A stretch of 6,774 nt of DNA from Bacteroidota bacterium (GTDB lineage: Bacteria > Zhuqueibacterota > Zhuqueibacteria > Zhuqueibacterales > Geothermadaptataceae), in assembly GCA_011375275.1 (NCBI GenBank), contig DRLW01000393.1, positions 1 to 6,774 on the forward strand, written 5' to 3'. How positions within the stretch are numbered: the first letter of the stretch is position 1; each line of letters begins with the position of its first letter. The position numbers and the translations under genes were made by a program. The notes under the pieces are model-generated. The model saw only the letters and a program-made list of their open reading frames with translations, had not been told where the DNA came from and searched no databases. Below are positions 1 through 5,764 of this stretch, piece after piece.

Positions 1-106
1 CCATGAAGTGCACGATGGACGCGAAGAAAAACAAGAAGAAAGGTAAGGAACTGTTGGCCTGTTTTCGACACTTCTGCTTTCTTCGAGCTCTTCGTGGCCT
101 TCGTGG
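1..106. repeat. Imperfect long inverted repeat made of degenerate 9-bp units
   Basis: The right arm (81-107) is three tandem 9-mers: CTTCGAGCT, CTTCGTGGC and CTTCGTGGT. The left arm (1-26) is its degenerate reverse complement, again in 9-bp steps ending in GAAG or GATG. Aligning 1-29 with the reverse complement of 78-106 gives 22 of 29 matches; the similarity continues to about 38 / 71 with a small gap. About 32 nt lie between the arms. CTTCGTGG tandem motifs of this kind are, to my recollection, common dispersed intergenic repeats in environmental bacterial genomes; that link is from memory, not a search. The element is probably cut at its left end by the window boundary. Confidence 0.6.
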
Positions 107-149
107 TGAAACCCGGCTTCAGCCCAAAGCTGTGAGAACGGGATAACCA
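99..149 (+). repeat. 51-bp direct repeat, copy 1
   Basis: This copy matches 418-468 at 48 of 51 positions. The first 38 bases (99-136) are identical, then there are mismatches at 137, 139 and 140, and the last 9 bases (141-149, GGATAACCA) match again. The first 9 bases are also the last 9-bp unit of the inverted repeat at 1-106, so this copy joins two repeat types. Near-identity over a non-coding stretch points to a recent duplication or to a dispersed repeat family. Confidence 0.85.
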
Positions 150-257
150 GAAACTCTGCGCGCAAATACGGATAAAAAAACATCCATGACGAACTGACCG
201 CAGATCCGGGTATCCAGTTAACTCAGCAAACCGTGGCCGGCTCAGATACCGGCATGT

Positions 258-294
258 GTCATTCCGGCCAAGCGAAGCGCAGTGCCGGAATCTC
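258..294 (+). repeat. CATTCCGG-type palindromic element, unit 1
   Basis: The unit begins GTCATTCCGG and ends CCGGAATCTC. It contains a 7-bp stem, ATTCCGG (261-267) with CCGGAAT (285-291), around a 17-nt loop. The same outer sequences occur in reverse orientation in 323-360. It resembles the dispersed 'GTCATTCC...GGAATC' intergenic palindromes of many bacteria, such as the dRS3 class of Neisseria; this is similarity of form only. Confidence 0.7.
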
Positions 295-322
295 ATCTTT
301 TCGCCCACGTGCCGGAGTCCGG

Positions 323-360
323 GAGATTCCGGTCTTCCCCTGCGGGGAAACCGGAATGAC
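323..360 (-). repeat. CATTCCGG-type palindromic element, unit 2 (inverted, strong hairpin)
   Basis: This is the inverted partner of 258-294: read on the minus strand it starts GTCATTCCGG and ends CCGGAATCTC. Its core (326-357) folds into a nearly perfect hairpin. ATTCCGGT (326-333) plus TTCCCC (335-340) pair with 344-357, giving 14 bp with one bulged C at 334 and a 3-nt TGC loop. No T-tract follows, so it is not a standard intrinsic terminator. An outer 8-bp inverted pair, CACGTGCC (306-313) and GGCACGTG (373-380), also flanks it. Confidence 0.75.
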
Positions 361-417
361 CGTTCTGGGGCAGGCACGTGCTGTTGTCACCCGGTCTGGT
401 TGAAAAATGCACCCGTT

Positions 418-468
418 CTTCGTGGTGAAACCCGGCTTCAGCCCAAAGCTGTGAGGATTGGATAACCA
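418..468 (+). repeat. 51-bp direct repeat, copy 2
   Basis: This is the second copy of the repeat at 99-149, offset by exactly 319 bp. It carries only one CTTCGTGGT unit at its start; the two further 9-bp units present before copy 1 are missing here. The two copies bracket the paired palindromic elements at 258-360. Confidence 0.85.
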
Positions 469-496
469 TAATGACCAGGCAGCATATTATTGAAAA

Positions 497-518
497 TTGA
501 ATGGAACCATCCATTCAA
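497..518. repeat. Perfect 8-bp dyad, possible operator or hairpin
   Basis: TTGAATGG (497-504) and CCATTCAA (511-518) are exact reverse complements separated by 6 nt. The dyad lies about 130 nt upstream of the YtxH start codon in the AT-rich segment where a promoter would be expected. A T-run (535-540) follows 16 nt later, too far for a classic terminator. It could be a regulator binding site or a transcript hairpin; nothing in the sequence decides between these. Confidence 0.35.
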
Positions 519-637
519 ACCGCTTGTCTGCTGCTTTTTTGTTCCAAAAACAAATTCCTCAGGTTAATTGAGAGATATTCGCTCATCATACGCACAACAG
601 CATTTGATCAGGATAGCGTTGAACCATATATCCAGGT

Positions 638-643
638 AAGGAG
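638..643 (+). promoter_or_regulatory. Strong Shine-Dalgarno site of the YtxH gene
   Basis: AAGGAG lies 6 nt before the ATG at 650, with an A-run between them. It fixes that ATG as the start and excludes the overlapping frame that runs 501-689. Confidence 0.85.
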
Positions 644-649
644 AAAAAA

Positions 650-1138
650 ATGGCACAAGATCACGGAGACAAATTCTGGAAAGGCCTGATGATCGGCGGC
701 GCCATCGGCGCGGTGATGGCCTTGTTGTATGCACCCAAAACCGGTCGCGAAACCCGGGATGAACTGAAACGCAAATCCCGCGAGCTGCTCGATGAGGCGG
801 ACGAGCAGGTTGCCGAAGTCCGCAAGAAAGCAGACCAGATTCTCGCCGAGGCCCGCAGCGAGGCGGAAAAACTGCGTGCAGAGGCGGAGCGACGCATTGC
901 AGAAGCCCGGGTCAAAGCAGAATCCCTGTACCAGGAAGGGCTGAAGAGCGTCAGCGAGCTCGGCGAGGAAACCAGCGAAAAGGTCGCTGAGGTCAAAACA
1001 AAAACAAAAGAAAAAATCGACAAAGGCCGGACGAAAGTCCGCAAAAGCGCCGAGAAACTAAAAGACGCTGTCAACAAAGGCGTGCAGGCATACAAGGACG
1101 AAGTCGGCGAAAACGATGACGCGGATAAAAACGCCTGA
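650..1138 (+). CDS. YtxH domain-containing protein, membrane-anchored coiled coil
   Basis: This 162-residue protein has the YtxH pattern at its N-terminus. Residues 10-30 form one short glycine/alanine-rich membrane segment (GLMIGGAIGAVMALLYAPK) followed directly by TGRETRDEL, the typical 'LLYAPKxGxETR' signature. The rest (about 34-145) is highly charged, Ala/Glu/Lys/Arg-rich and almost certainly a long helix or coiled coil with apolipoprotein-like periodicity. The C-terminus is acidic. YtxH family members are small, often stress-associated proteins of unknown biochemical role; the topology suggests a membrane anchor with a soluble helical tail. The start is set by AAGGAG 6 nt upstream. The next gene begins 23 nt downstream and encodes a DUF948-like protein, a partner often seen beside YtxH, so the two are probably co-transcribed. 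Family assignment is firm; function is not known. Confidence 0.85.
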   Translation: MAQDHGDKFWKGLMIGGAIGAVMALLYAPKTGRETRDELKRKSRELLDEADEQVAEVRKKADQILAEARSEAEKLRAEAERRIAEARVKAESLYQEGLKSVSELGEETSEKVAEVKTKTKEKIDKGRTKVRKSAEKLKDAVNKGVQAYKDEVGENDDADKNA

Positions 1139-1151
1139 GCGATCAGCAGAC

Positions 1152-1157
1152 AGGAGG
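1152..1157 (+). promoter_or_regulatory. Shine-Dalgarno site of the DUF948-like gene
   Basis: A full AGGAGG lies 4 nt before the ATG at 1162, inside the 23-nt gap after the YtxH gene. It supports independent, strong initiation of the second gene of the pair. Confidence 0.8.
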
Positions 1158-1161
1158 ACAC

Positions 1162-1548
1162 ATGTCAGTGGAAATTTCCCTCACCGTGATCGCCGTTTGT
1201 ATCGCTCTGATCACGATCGGCGTCATACCGGTTTTGCTCGCTCTCCGGCGCACTTTTGTCCAGGCTGAACGCCTGGTCGAACAGGTGCGCATGCAAACCG
1301 CACCGCTGGTACACGACGCCACGCAGATCGCCGGTGATCTGCGCCACATCGTCAAAACCATGGAAAAAGAGCTGCCCAAAGTCAGCGACAGCATCGAATC
1401 CATCCGCCGCACTGCTGCGGACGTACATGAGTTCGAGATCATGGTGCGCGAGCGCATCGAACAACCGCTGCTCGACCTGACCGCCATCATCGCCGGCTTG
1501 TCCAAAGGACTGGTCATTTTCTGGCGTACGCTGGCGCATAAAAAATAG
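1162..1548 (+). CDS. DUF948-like small membrane protein
   Basis: This 128-residue protein has one hydrophobic N-terminal segment (residues about 5-27) followed by a basic LRRTF and a helical, coiled-coil-like tail. That tail contains regularly spaced hydrophobics (VQAERLVEQVRMQTAPLV, then GDLRHIVKTMEKELPKV). This layout, the size and the position just after a YtxH gene match DUF948 proteins, which are general-stress-type proteins of unknown function. Residues about 100-122 form a second, weaker hydrophobic stretch (LLDLTAIIAGLSKGLVIFW) that could lie at or in the membrane. It probably forms a two-gene unit with the YtxH gene. The family call rests on topology and neighbourhood more than on diagnostic residues, and I assign no biochemical role. 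Confidence 0.65.
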   Translation: MSVEISLTVIAVCIALITIGVIPVLLALRRTFVQAERLVEQVRMQTAPLVHDATQIAGDLRHIVKTMEKELPKVSDSIESIRRTAADVHEFEIMVRERIEQPLLDLTAIIAGLSKGLVIFWRTLAHKK

Positions 1549-1569
1549 CCCGGGCTGCAGCCGGCCCGG
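1549..1569 (+). terminator. GC-rich hairpin after the DUF948-like gene, weak terminator candidate
   Basis: Directly after the TAG stop, CCGGGC (1550-1555) can pair with GCCCGG (1564-1569); an alternative palindrome GGCTGCAGCC sits at 1553-1562. No T-tract follows, so if it ends or pauses transcription it would not be a standard intrinsic terminator. It does coincide with the boundary between the YtxH/DUF948 pair and the phosphatase gene (106-nt gap). Confidence 0.3.
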
Positions 1570-1654
1570 ACATGCGCAACGAGGGCCCGATTACACAGAA
1601 AATCAGACAACACCACACTTCATCATGAACTGCTACTGAAAAGGGAGCACCAGG

Positions 1655-2491
1655 ATGGCATTGACAAACAATGAAAAAAACGACATACTCGATTGGTTGA
1701 CGCAGACGATCCGCGAGGCAGGAGCCATCGTACTGAAATACTATGCCCAAACCGCTGAGGTGGAATGGAAAACGCCGACAGAGCCGGTGACCGCAGCCGA
1801 CAAAGCCAGCAACGAATTTCTGGTAGAAAAGCTGCGCAAAGAGTTTCCCGACTATGGCCTGCTCGCGGAGGAATCCCGGGATGACCACAGCCGGCTGGAA
1901 AAAGAGCTGATCTGGATGGTCGATCCCATGGACGGCACCAAGGAATTCATCAGCCGCAACGGGGAATTTTCCGTGATGATCGGCCTGGTCGAACAGGGCC
2001 GGCCTGTGCTCGGGGCGGTCTATCAGCCGACGGAAGATCGCCTTTATCTGGGGGCAAAAGGCGTAAAAGCCGAGCTCTGGCAGGCAACGGAAGCACGCGA
2101 GCTGCGGGTTTCCGAGCGCGATGAGGTCGCCTCGTTCCGGCTGGTCGTCAGCCGTTCCCACCTCGAACCGGTCGTCGATGATATCCGCGAACGGCTCGGT
2201 ATCGGGGAAATCCGCCAGAGCGGCAGCGTCGGCCTGAAATGCGGCCTGATCGCCCGCGATGAGTGCGATCTGTACATTCACCCCAGCCACCACACCAAGC
2301 TGTGGGACAGTTGCGCACCCCAGGCAATTCTCGAAGCGGCTGGCGGGACCATGACCGACATCTACGGCAAACCGCTGGAATACACCGGCGAGAGCGTCCA
2401 GAACCTCAGCGGCATGCTGGCCAGCAATGGCCACCAACACGAGCAGATCGTCGAAACCATCGAAGAGGTCATGCGCATGCAGACGGTTTGA
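1655..2491 (+). CDS. cysQ: 3'(2'),5'-bisphosphate nucleotidase CysQ (inositol monophosphatase family)
   Basis: This 278-residue protein belongs to the Mg2+-dependent, lithium-sensitive phosphatase superfamily. All metal-site motifs are visible: LLAEES at residues 69-74, DPMDGTKEFI at 90-99 (the superfamily DPxDGT), and LWDSCAPQAILEAAGG at 216-231 (the WD motif). The KEFI following DPMDGT and the EPVTAADK segment near residue 43 favour the CysQ subgroup over plain inositol monophosphatase, where the motif usually continues differently. CysQ hydrolyses 3'-phosphoadenosine 5'-phosphate to AMP and phosphate, clearing a by-product of sulfate assimilation and of acyl-carrier-protein maturation. There is no signal peptide, so it is expected to be cytoplasmic. 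GGGAG lies 7 nt before the ATG. No sulfur-assimilation gene is visible nearby, so the context does not confirm the substrate; a broader bisphosphate or inositol-phosphate specificity remains possible. Confidence 0.85.
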   Translation: MALTNNEKNDILDWLTQTIREAGAIVLKYYAQTAEVEWKTPTEPVTAADKASNEFLVEKLRKEFPDYGLLAEESRDDHSRLEKELIWMVDPMDGTKEFISRNGEFSVMIGLVEQGRPVLGAVYQPTEDRLYLGAKGVKAELWQATEARELRVSERDEVASFRLVVSRSHLEPVVDDIRERLGIGEIRQSGSVGLKCGLIARDECDLYIHPSHHTKLWDSCAPQAILEAAGGTMTDIYGKPLEYTGESVQNLSGMLASNGHQHEQIVETIEEVMRMQTV

Positions 2492-2627
2492 GCACGCTCG
2501 GCGCTCAGCATGATTTTCCGGCTTTACGCGGGTGCCCCCTGTGTGCATTTTCCCTGTCGCGTTTTATCGTTCTCTCTCCGATACTAAAGTGCAAGCGTGA
2601 ATACCTGCACCGATACGGACGAGACAG
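2492..2627. other. Intergenic gap between the phosphatase and the barrel gene
   Basis: This 136-nt spacer holds no gene. A weak 5-bp dyad, TGAGC / GCTCA, overlaps the phosphatase stop codon but lacks a proper T-tract. GATACT at 2580-2585 could be a -10 element, but no -35 match sits at the right distance. A new promoter for the barrel-tamA-tamB block may lie here; the sequence does not prove it. Confidence 0.4.
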
Positions 2628-3803
2628 ATGCCGAGACACCACCGCGACAGAGCAACCCGGAATTCCAGCACATGCACGCGCACGAAACGACTGTTTCTGC
2701 TCATCGCGGCACTGCTGTTTTGCTGCGCAGGGATTTTCGCACAGGAGAACGACGCTTCTCCGGCAGCCGAACAGCCCGAACCGGAAACGCCCTCTGTTTT
2801 GTCACTGCTGCAGGGGCGCAAACTCCCTGTGGATGTCCGCGTCAAGCGCGTCATCCTGCGTTATGAAACCGATGTCTCGTTTTTATTTCCCGAGGGCGAG
2901 TTCAACGCCACGTTTGAAAAAAGCATCGGCAGCTACACATCGATCACCTCGGCACATTACAACTACCTGCGCGGTGAAATGGGATTCACCTTCCAGAATA
3001 TTTTCACGCGTTTTCACCTCGTTCCGGAGCTGACGCTTTTCGATCAGTTGAAATTCGTGCCGTTGTTCAACAAAGACAATATCTGGCGGCGGGAGCAGGG
3101 CGTTCGCCTCGGCGGCCGCTTTCTGTTTCCCTTGCCGGCCAATTCGATGACGAGCGTCAACTACACGCGCTATTCCTATCCCTCAGCAGAGAACGCCAGC
3201 GAGCTGGATGCGCAGAAAGTTTTTTCTGTTTCACAGTCATTTGCCGGGGAGATCGATTCCCTGCAACTGTTCGGTTTTTTGCACAGCGGACTTTTTGAAA
3301 TGGAGGTTGCGCGCGCCTTTGCCGTGGCCGGATCGAACCTGAATTTCTGGCAGTACCGTCTGTTGTCCACAGGCAAATCCGTGCGTCCCCGGTTCAGCGT
3401 TCAAGGCAAATTCGAGTGGATCACCCTGCTCGGCGGTGATAACGCACCGGCCCGGTTTTTGGGCGGCCGCAACCGGCTGTCTGCCTTTGATGTCAACCAG
3501 TTTTCCGGCGTCAATCTGCTCTACGCCGACGTACTCAGCCGCATCACCCTGACGACCTTGCAACGCCACATCGCTGGAGAAATCGATCTTTACTCGATCA
3601 ACTGGCTCGTGCATGCAGAAGTCGGACAGGCTGGTGATGACAAAGCCATGCGCAACTACCGGCGCTACCACGCATCAGCCGGCATCGGCATCTCAACAGT
3701 CACGATGTTCAAAAAACAACGCGCTTTTGAACTCAATTTCATGGTTTACAAAGGACTGGAACCCTTTACCCGAATCCGATACTACTTCGGTATCACGCTC
3801 TGA
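2628..3803 (+). CDS. Secreted outer-membrane beta-barrel protein, Omp85-like without POTRA domains
   Basis: This is a 391-residue exported protein. A long basic n-region (residues 1-21) leads to a hydrophobic core (22-37) and a likely signal peptidase I site after IFA38, leaving mature Gln-Glu. A Pro/Glu-rich linker (about 40-56) follows, then about 330 residues of alternating aromatic/polar strands, typical of an outer-membrane barrel. Its C-terminal third aligns by eye with the barrel of the neighbouring TamA. FLGGRNRLSAF (277-287) matches TamA GGSRSVRGW, SGVNLLYADVLSRI matches GGTNYLEGSFELRF, LVHAEVGQAGD matches TFLDFGNVWN, and HASAGIGIS matches HFAGGFGLR. The GG lies 112 residues before the end here and 117 in TamA. 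The conserved RG of the Omp85 'VRGW/F' motif is replaced by SA, and the last residue is Leu rather than Phe. No POTRA domain is present. ATG 2628 is the only in-frame ATG before the signal sequence and has only a weak Shine-Dalgarno site. The Omp85 relationship is my inference; its role is unknown. Confidence 0.7.
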   Translation: MPRHHRDRATRNSSTCTRTKRLFLLIAALLFCCAGIFAQENDASPAAEQPEPETPSVLSLLQGRKLPVDVRVKRVILRYETDVSFLFPEGEFNATFEKSIGSYTSITSAHYNYLRGEMGFTFQNIFTRFHLVPELTLFDQLKFVPLFNKDNIWRREQGVRLGGRFLFPLPANSMTSVNYTRYSYPSAENASELDAQKVFSVSQSFAGEIDSLQLFGFLHSGLFEMEVARAFAVAGSNLNFWQYRLLSTGKSVRPRFSVQGKFEWITLLGGDNAPARFLGGRNRLSAFDVNQFSGVNLLYADVLSRITLTTLQRHIAGEIDLYSINWLVHAEVGQAGDDKAMRNYRRYHASAGIGISTVTMFKKQRAFELNFMVYKGLEPFTRIRYYFGITL

Positions 3804-3872
3804 CAACCCGGCATTCTCTCCCGGTTTCGGCTCTCCTGTCTGGCATGCTCTGCACGCTTATCGACCGAGATC

Positions 3873-5762
3873 ATGTACAAAATCCGATTTTACCGTTTAC
3901 ACAAAATTTCGTTTTTCATCACTGTTTTCCTGCTCTCTTTTTCAGTGTACACCGCTCATATTCAGGCGCAGGAGGGATACACAGTGCGGTCGATCAGCTT
4001 CCAGGGCAACAAGGCCTTCAGCAAAGGCGAGCTCACCCTGCAGATGATCACCCGTGAGCGCCCCAATATGCTCAAGCGTTTCTTCGCCGGTGATAAAGAG
4101 GCCTCCCGGTTCAGCCGCAACATTCTCGAAACCGATTCCACGCGTATTCTGACATTTTACCGGACAGAGGGTTTTCTCGACGCCGAGATTACCGGCATAG
4201 CCCTGAACGTCAGAGATGATGATGACGCCCTCGACGGCACCGTGGATATCATCATCAACCTGCGCGAGCACGAACCGATCATCATCGGCCAGGTGAATTA
4301 CCATCTCGAGCTGTTCGCTGACAAGGACGAGCGCAAGGTCAGCCGTATTTTTGAAACCATCAAACCGCGCCTGCTGCTGAAATCCGGCAACCGCTATCGC
4401 GACGCCACACTGCAAAACGACAGGCAGCTCATCGCGCGCACCTTCACGGATGCCGGCTTCCCCTTTATCAAAGTCCAGCCCATCCCTGCCCTTGACCGCG
4501 CGCAGAGACGAGTCGATTTTACCATCCACATCAAACCCGGGCCGGAATGTTTTTTTGGAGAAATCCGCATCACAGGTAATGAAAAAATCCCGGCACAGGT
4601 CATCCGCAGGCAGCTTGCCCTGCAGGAGAACACCCTGTACAGCAACCGCGCGGTGAAAAACAGCCAGATCCGCATCTATCAGCTCGGTGCTTTTCAGTTC
4701 GTCTCGATCAAAGTTCTCACCAATGAAATCACCGATTTCAGAATACCGATCCAGGTCGTCGTCAAGGAAGCACCGCGCCTGACCACGAAATTTGCCGTCG
4801 GCTGGGGACTCGAAGACCAGTTCCGCGGCTACGTCGATATGACCCGGATCGGGCTTCTCGGAGGCGCGCGCAGGCTCAATCTTTTTCTCAAACACTCGTA
4901 CCTCGAGCCTTTGACCGCGAACATACGCTGGACCGAACCGGCTTTTCTTTTCAAGCGGACGAGCCTGACGCTGAATCCATTTTACCGCGACGAGCGAGAA
5001 GACGCCTACCGCGTACGGCGACTCGGCGGTACGCTGTCCCTGCTGCAGAGTTTTGCACGTTATTCCAGCAGCTACCTCAACTATGCGTTCGAGCAGTCGC
5101 GCTCCATCGGTTCGGCGGCCGCACAGGACGAACTCACGCTCTACAACAAATCCAGCCTGACCTACGGTATGACGCGTGACAGCTCCGGGCCGATTTTTTC
5201 ACCCAGCCACGGCATGTACACCTCGGCCACCGCCACGGTCACCGGACTCGGGTTCAACAGCGTCAGTTATCTGCGCTTTGTCCTCGAAGGACGCAGATAT
5301 CACGAGCTTTCGCCCGGGACGGTTTTCGCTTACAGGCTGAAATTAGGCGTCATCCATCCTTTTCGCAGCAACCAGTTCATCCCACGGGAAGAACGTTTTT
5401 ATGCCGGCGGCAGCCGTTCGGTGCGCGGCTGGAAGCGCCTCGACCTCGGGCCCAAAGATGCAGAAGGGATTCCGACCGGTGGCACCAACTATCTCGAAGG
5501 CAGTTTCGAGCTGCGTTTTCCGCTCTGGCGCGAGCTGTCTGCCGCAACCTTTCTCGATTTCGGCAATGTCTGGAACGGCGCCTATGACGCGCTTTTCCGG
5601 AAGGATGAGCCGGTTACAATCCATTTCGCCGGCGGCTTCGGTCTGCGCGTGAAGACTCCGGTCGGCCCGATCCGCTTCGATCTCGGCAGCGAAATCTTCC
5701 GCGGCAGGCCGAACCTGAAATCCGGCCTGCAAATCCATCTCAGTATCGGTGAGGCATTTTGA
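3873..5762 (+). CDS. tamA: TamA-type outer-membrane assembly factor (Omp85/BamA family)
   Basis: This 629-residue protein has the TamA architecture: a signal peptide (basic n-region 1-11, core 12-27, cleavage probably after HIQA32), three POTRA domains and a 16-strand-type C-terminal barrel. POTRA1 spans about 36-133 (VRSISFQGNKAFSKGEL, then FYRTEGFLDAEI), POTRA2 about 136-222, and POTRA3 about 226-299 (FGEIRITGNEKIPAQVIRR, then YQLGAFQFVSIKV). The barrel spans about 304-629 and carries the Omp85 hallmarks: AGGSRSVRGW (511-520), TFLDFGNVWN (559-568), VGPIRFDLG (597-605) and a terminal Phe. Three POTRAs, rather than the usual five of BamA, and a tamB gene directly downstream favour TamA over BamA. 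The family inserts or helps fold outer-membrane proteins. The start ATG has only a weak GAG 3 nt upstream but correctly opens the signal peptide. The stop overlaps the tamB start. Confidence 0.88.
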   Translation: MYKIRFYRLHKISFFITVFLLSFSVYTAHIQAQEGYTVRSISFQGNKAFSKGELTLQMITRERPNMLKRFFAGDKEASRFSRNILETDSTRILTFYRTEGFLDAEITGIALNVRDDDDALDGTVDIIINLREHEPIIIGQVNYHLELFADKDERKVSRIFETIKPRLLLKSGNRYRDATLQNDRQLIARTFTDAGFPFIKVQPIPALDRAQRRVDFTIHIKPGPECFFGEIRITGNEKIPAQVIRRQLALQENTLYSNRAVKNSQIRIYQLGAFQFVSIKVLTNEITDFRIPIQVVVKEAPRLTTKFAVGWGLEDQFRGYVDMTRIGLLGGARRLNLFLKHSYLEPLTANIRWTEPAFLFKRTSLTLNPFYRDEREDAYRVRRLGGTLSLLQSFARYSSSYLNYAFEQSRSIGSAAAQDELTLYNKSSLTYGMTRDSSGPIFSPSHGMYTSATATVTGLGFNSVSYLRFVLEGRRYHELSPGTVFAYRLKLGVIHPFRSNQFIPREERFYAGGSRSVRGWKRLDLGPKDAEGIPTGGTNYLEGSFELRFPLWRELSAATFLDFGNVWNGAYDALFRKDEPVTIHFAGGFGLRVKTPVGPIRFDLGSEIFRGRPNLKSGLQIHLSIGEAF

Positions 5763-5764
5763 TG
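5751..5764 (+). promoter_or_regulatory. Translational coupling site tamA/tamB
   Basis: The tamA stop TGA (5760-5762) and the tamB start ATG (5762-5764) share one base (TGATG). GAGG at 5751-5754, inside the last tamA codons, lies 7 nt before the tamB start and can serve as its Shine-Dalgarno site. This arrangement implies coupled translation and balanced synthesis of the two partners. Confidence 0.75.

Larger units (their letters stand above)
1..649. other. Repeat-rich non-coding region upstream of the YtxH gene
   Basis: No convincing gene lies in this stretch. The short ORFs in it are arginine-rich translations of repeat sequence, have no domain character, and lack credible ribosome binding sites. 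It holds several repeat families, described in separate entries: an inverted repeat of 9-bp units at the left edge, a 51-bp direct repeat in two copies, and two opposed CATTCCGG-type palindromes. A further weak dyad pairs 206-214 with 245-252 (CCGGGTATC / GATACCGG, one bulge). From about 480 the sequence turns AT-rich, as expected for a promoter region of the following gene, but I could not fix a -35/-10 pair with confidence. The left edge cuts through the first repeat, so the true size of the region is unknown. Confidence 0.7.

Noticed and set aside
3..143. Short ORF of 46 codons reading through the first inverted repeat
   Set aside because: It has no Shine-Dalgarno site (it begins at the window edge), and its content is a direct translation of the 9-bp repeats (LRALRGLRGE) with no domain character.
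256..465. Plus-strand ORF of 69 codons
   Set aside because: It is made of the CATTCCGG elements and direct-repeat copy 2; the ending RGETRLQPKAV recurs from copy 1 because the repeat is the same, not because a protein is conserved.
1..470. CRISPR array suggested by repeated motifs
   Set aside because: There are only two direct repeats, spaced 319 bp apart with structured sequence between them, and no regular short spacers or cas genes.
604..632. TTGATC ... TATATC as a sigma-70-like promoter with 17-bp spacing
   Set aside because: Transcription would begin around 639, inside the Shine-Dalgarno site of the YtxH gene, so it cannot serve that gene in the normal way.
501..689. Plus-strand ORF overlapping the start of the YtxH gene
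   Set aside because: It begins inside the 497-518 dyad, has no ribosome binding site or domain, and overlaps a well-supported start at 650.
1514..2548. Long minus-strand ORF of 344 codons opposite the phosphatase gene
   Set aside because: It is an antisense shadow of a gene with clear catalytic motifs; its translation lacks family features and arises from the GC-rich third codon positions of the real gene.
3804..3872. Possible terminator between the barrel gene and tamA
   Set aside because: No stable hairpin with a T-tract is visible in the 69-nt gap, so co-transcription is more likely.
3942..4895. Long minus-strand ORF of 317 codons opposite tamA
   Set aside because: It is antisense to the POTRA region of tamA, with no recognisable domain or start context.
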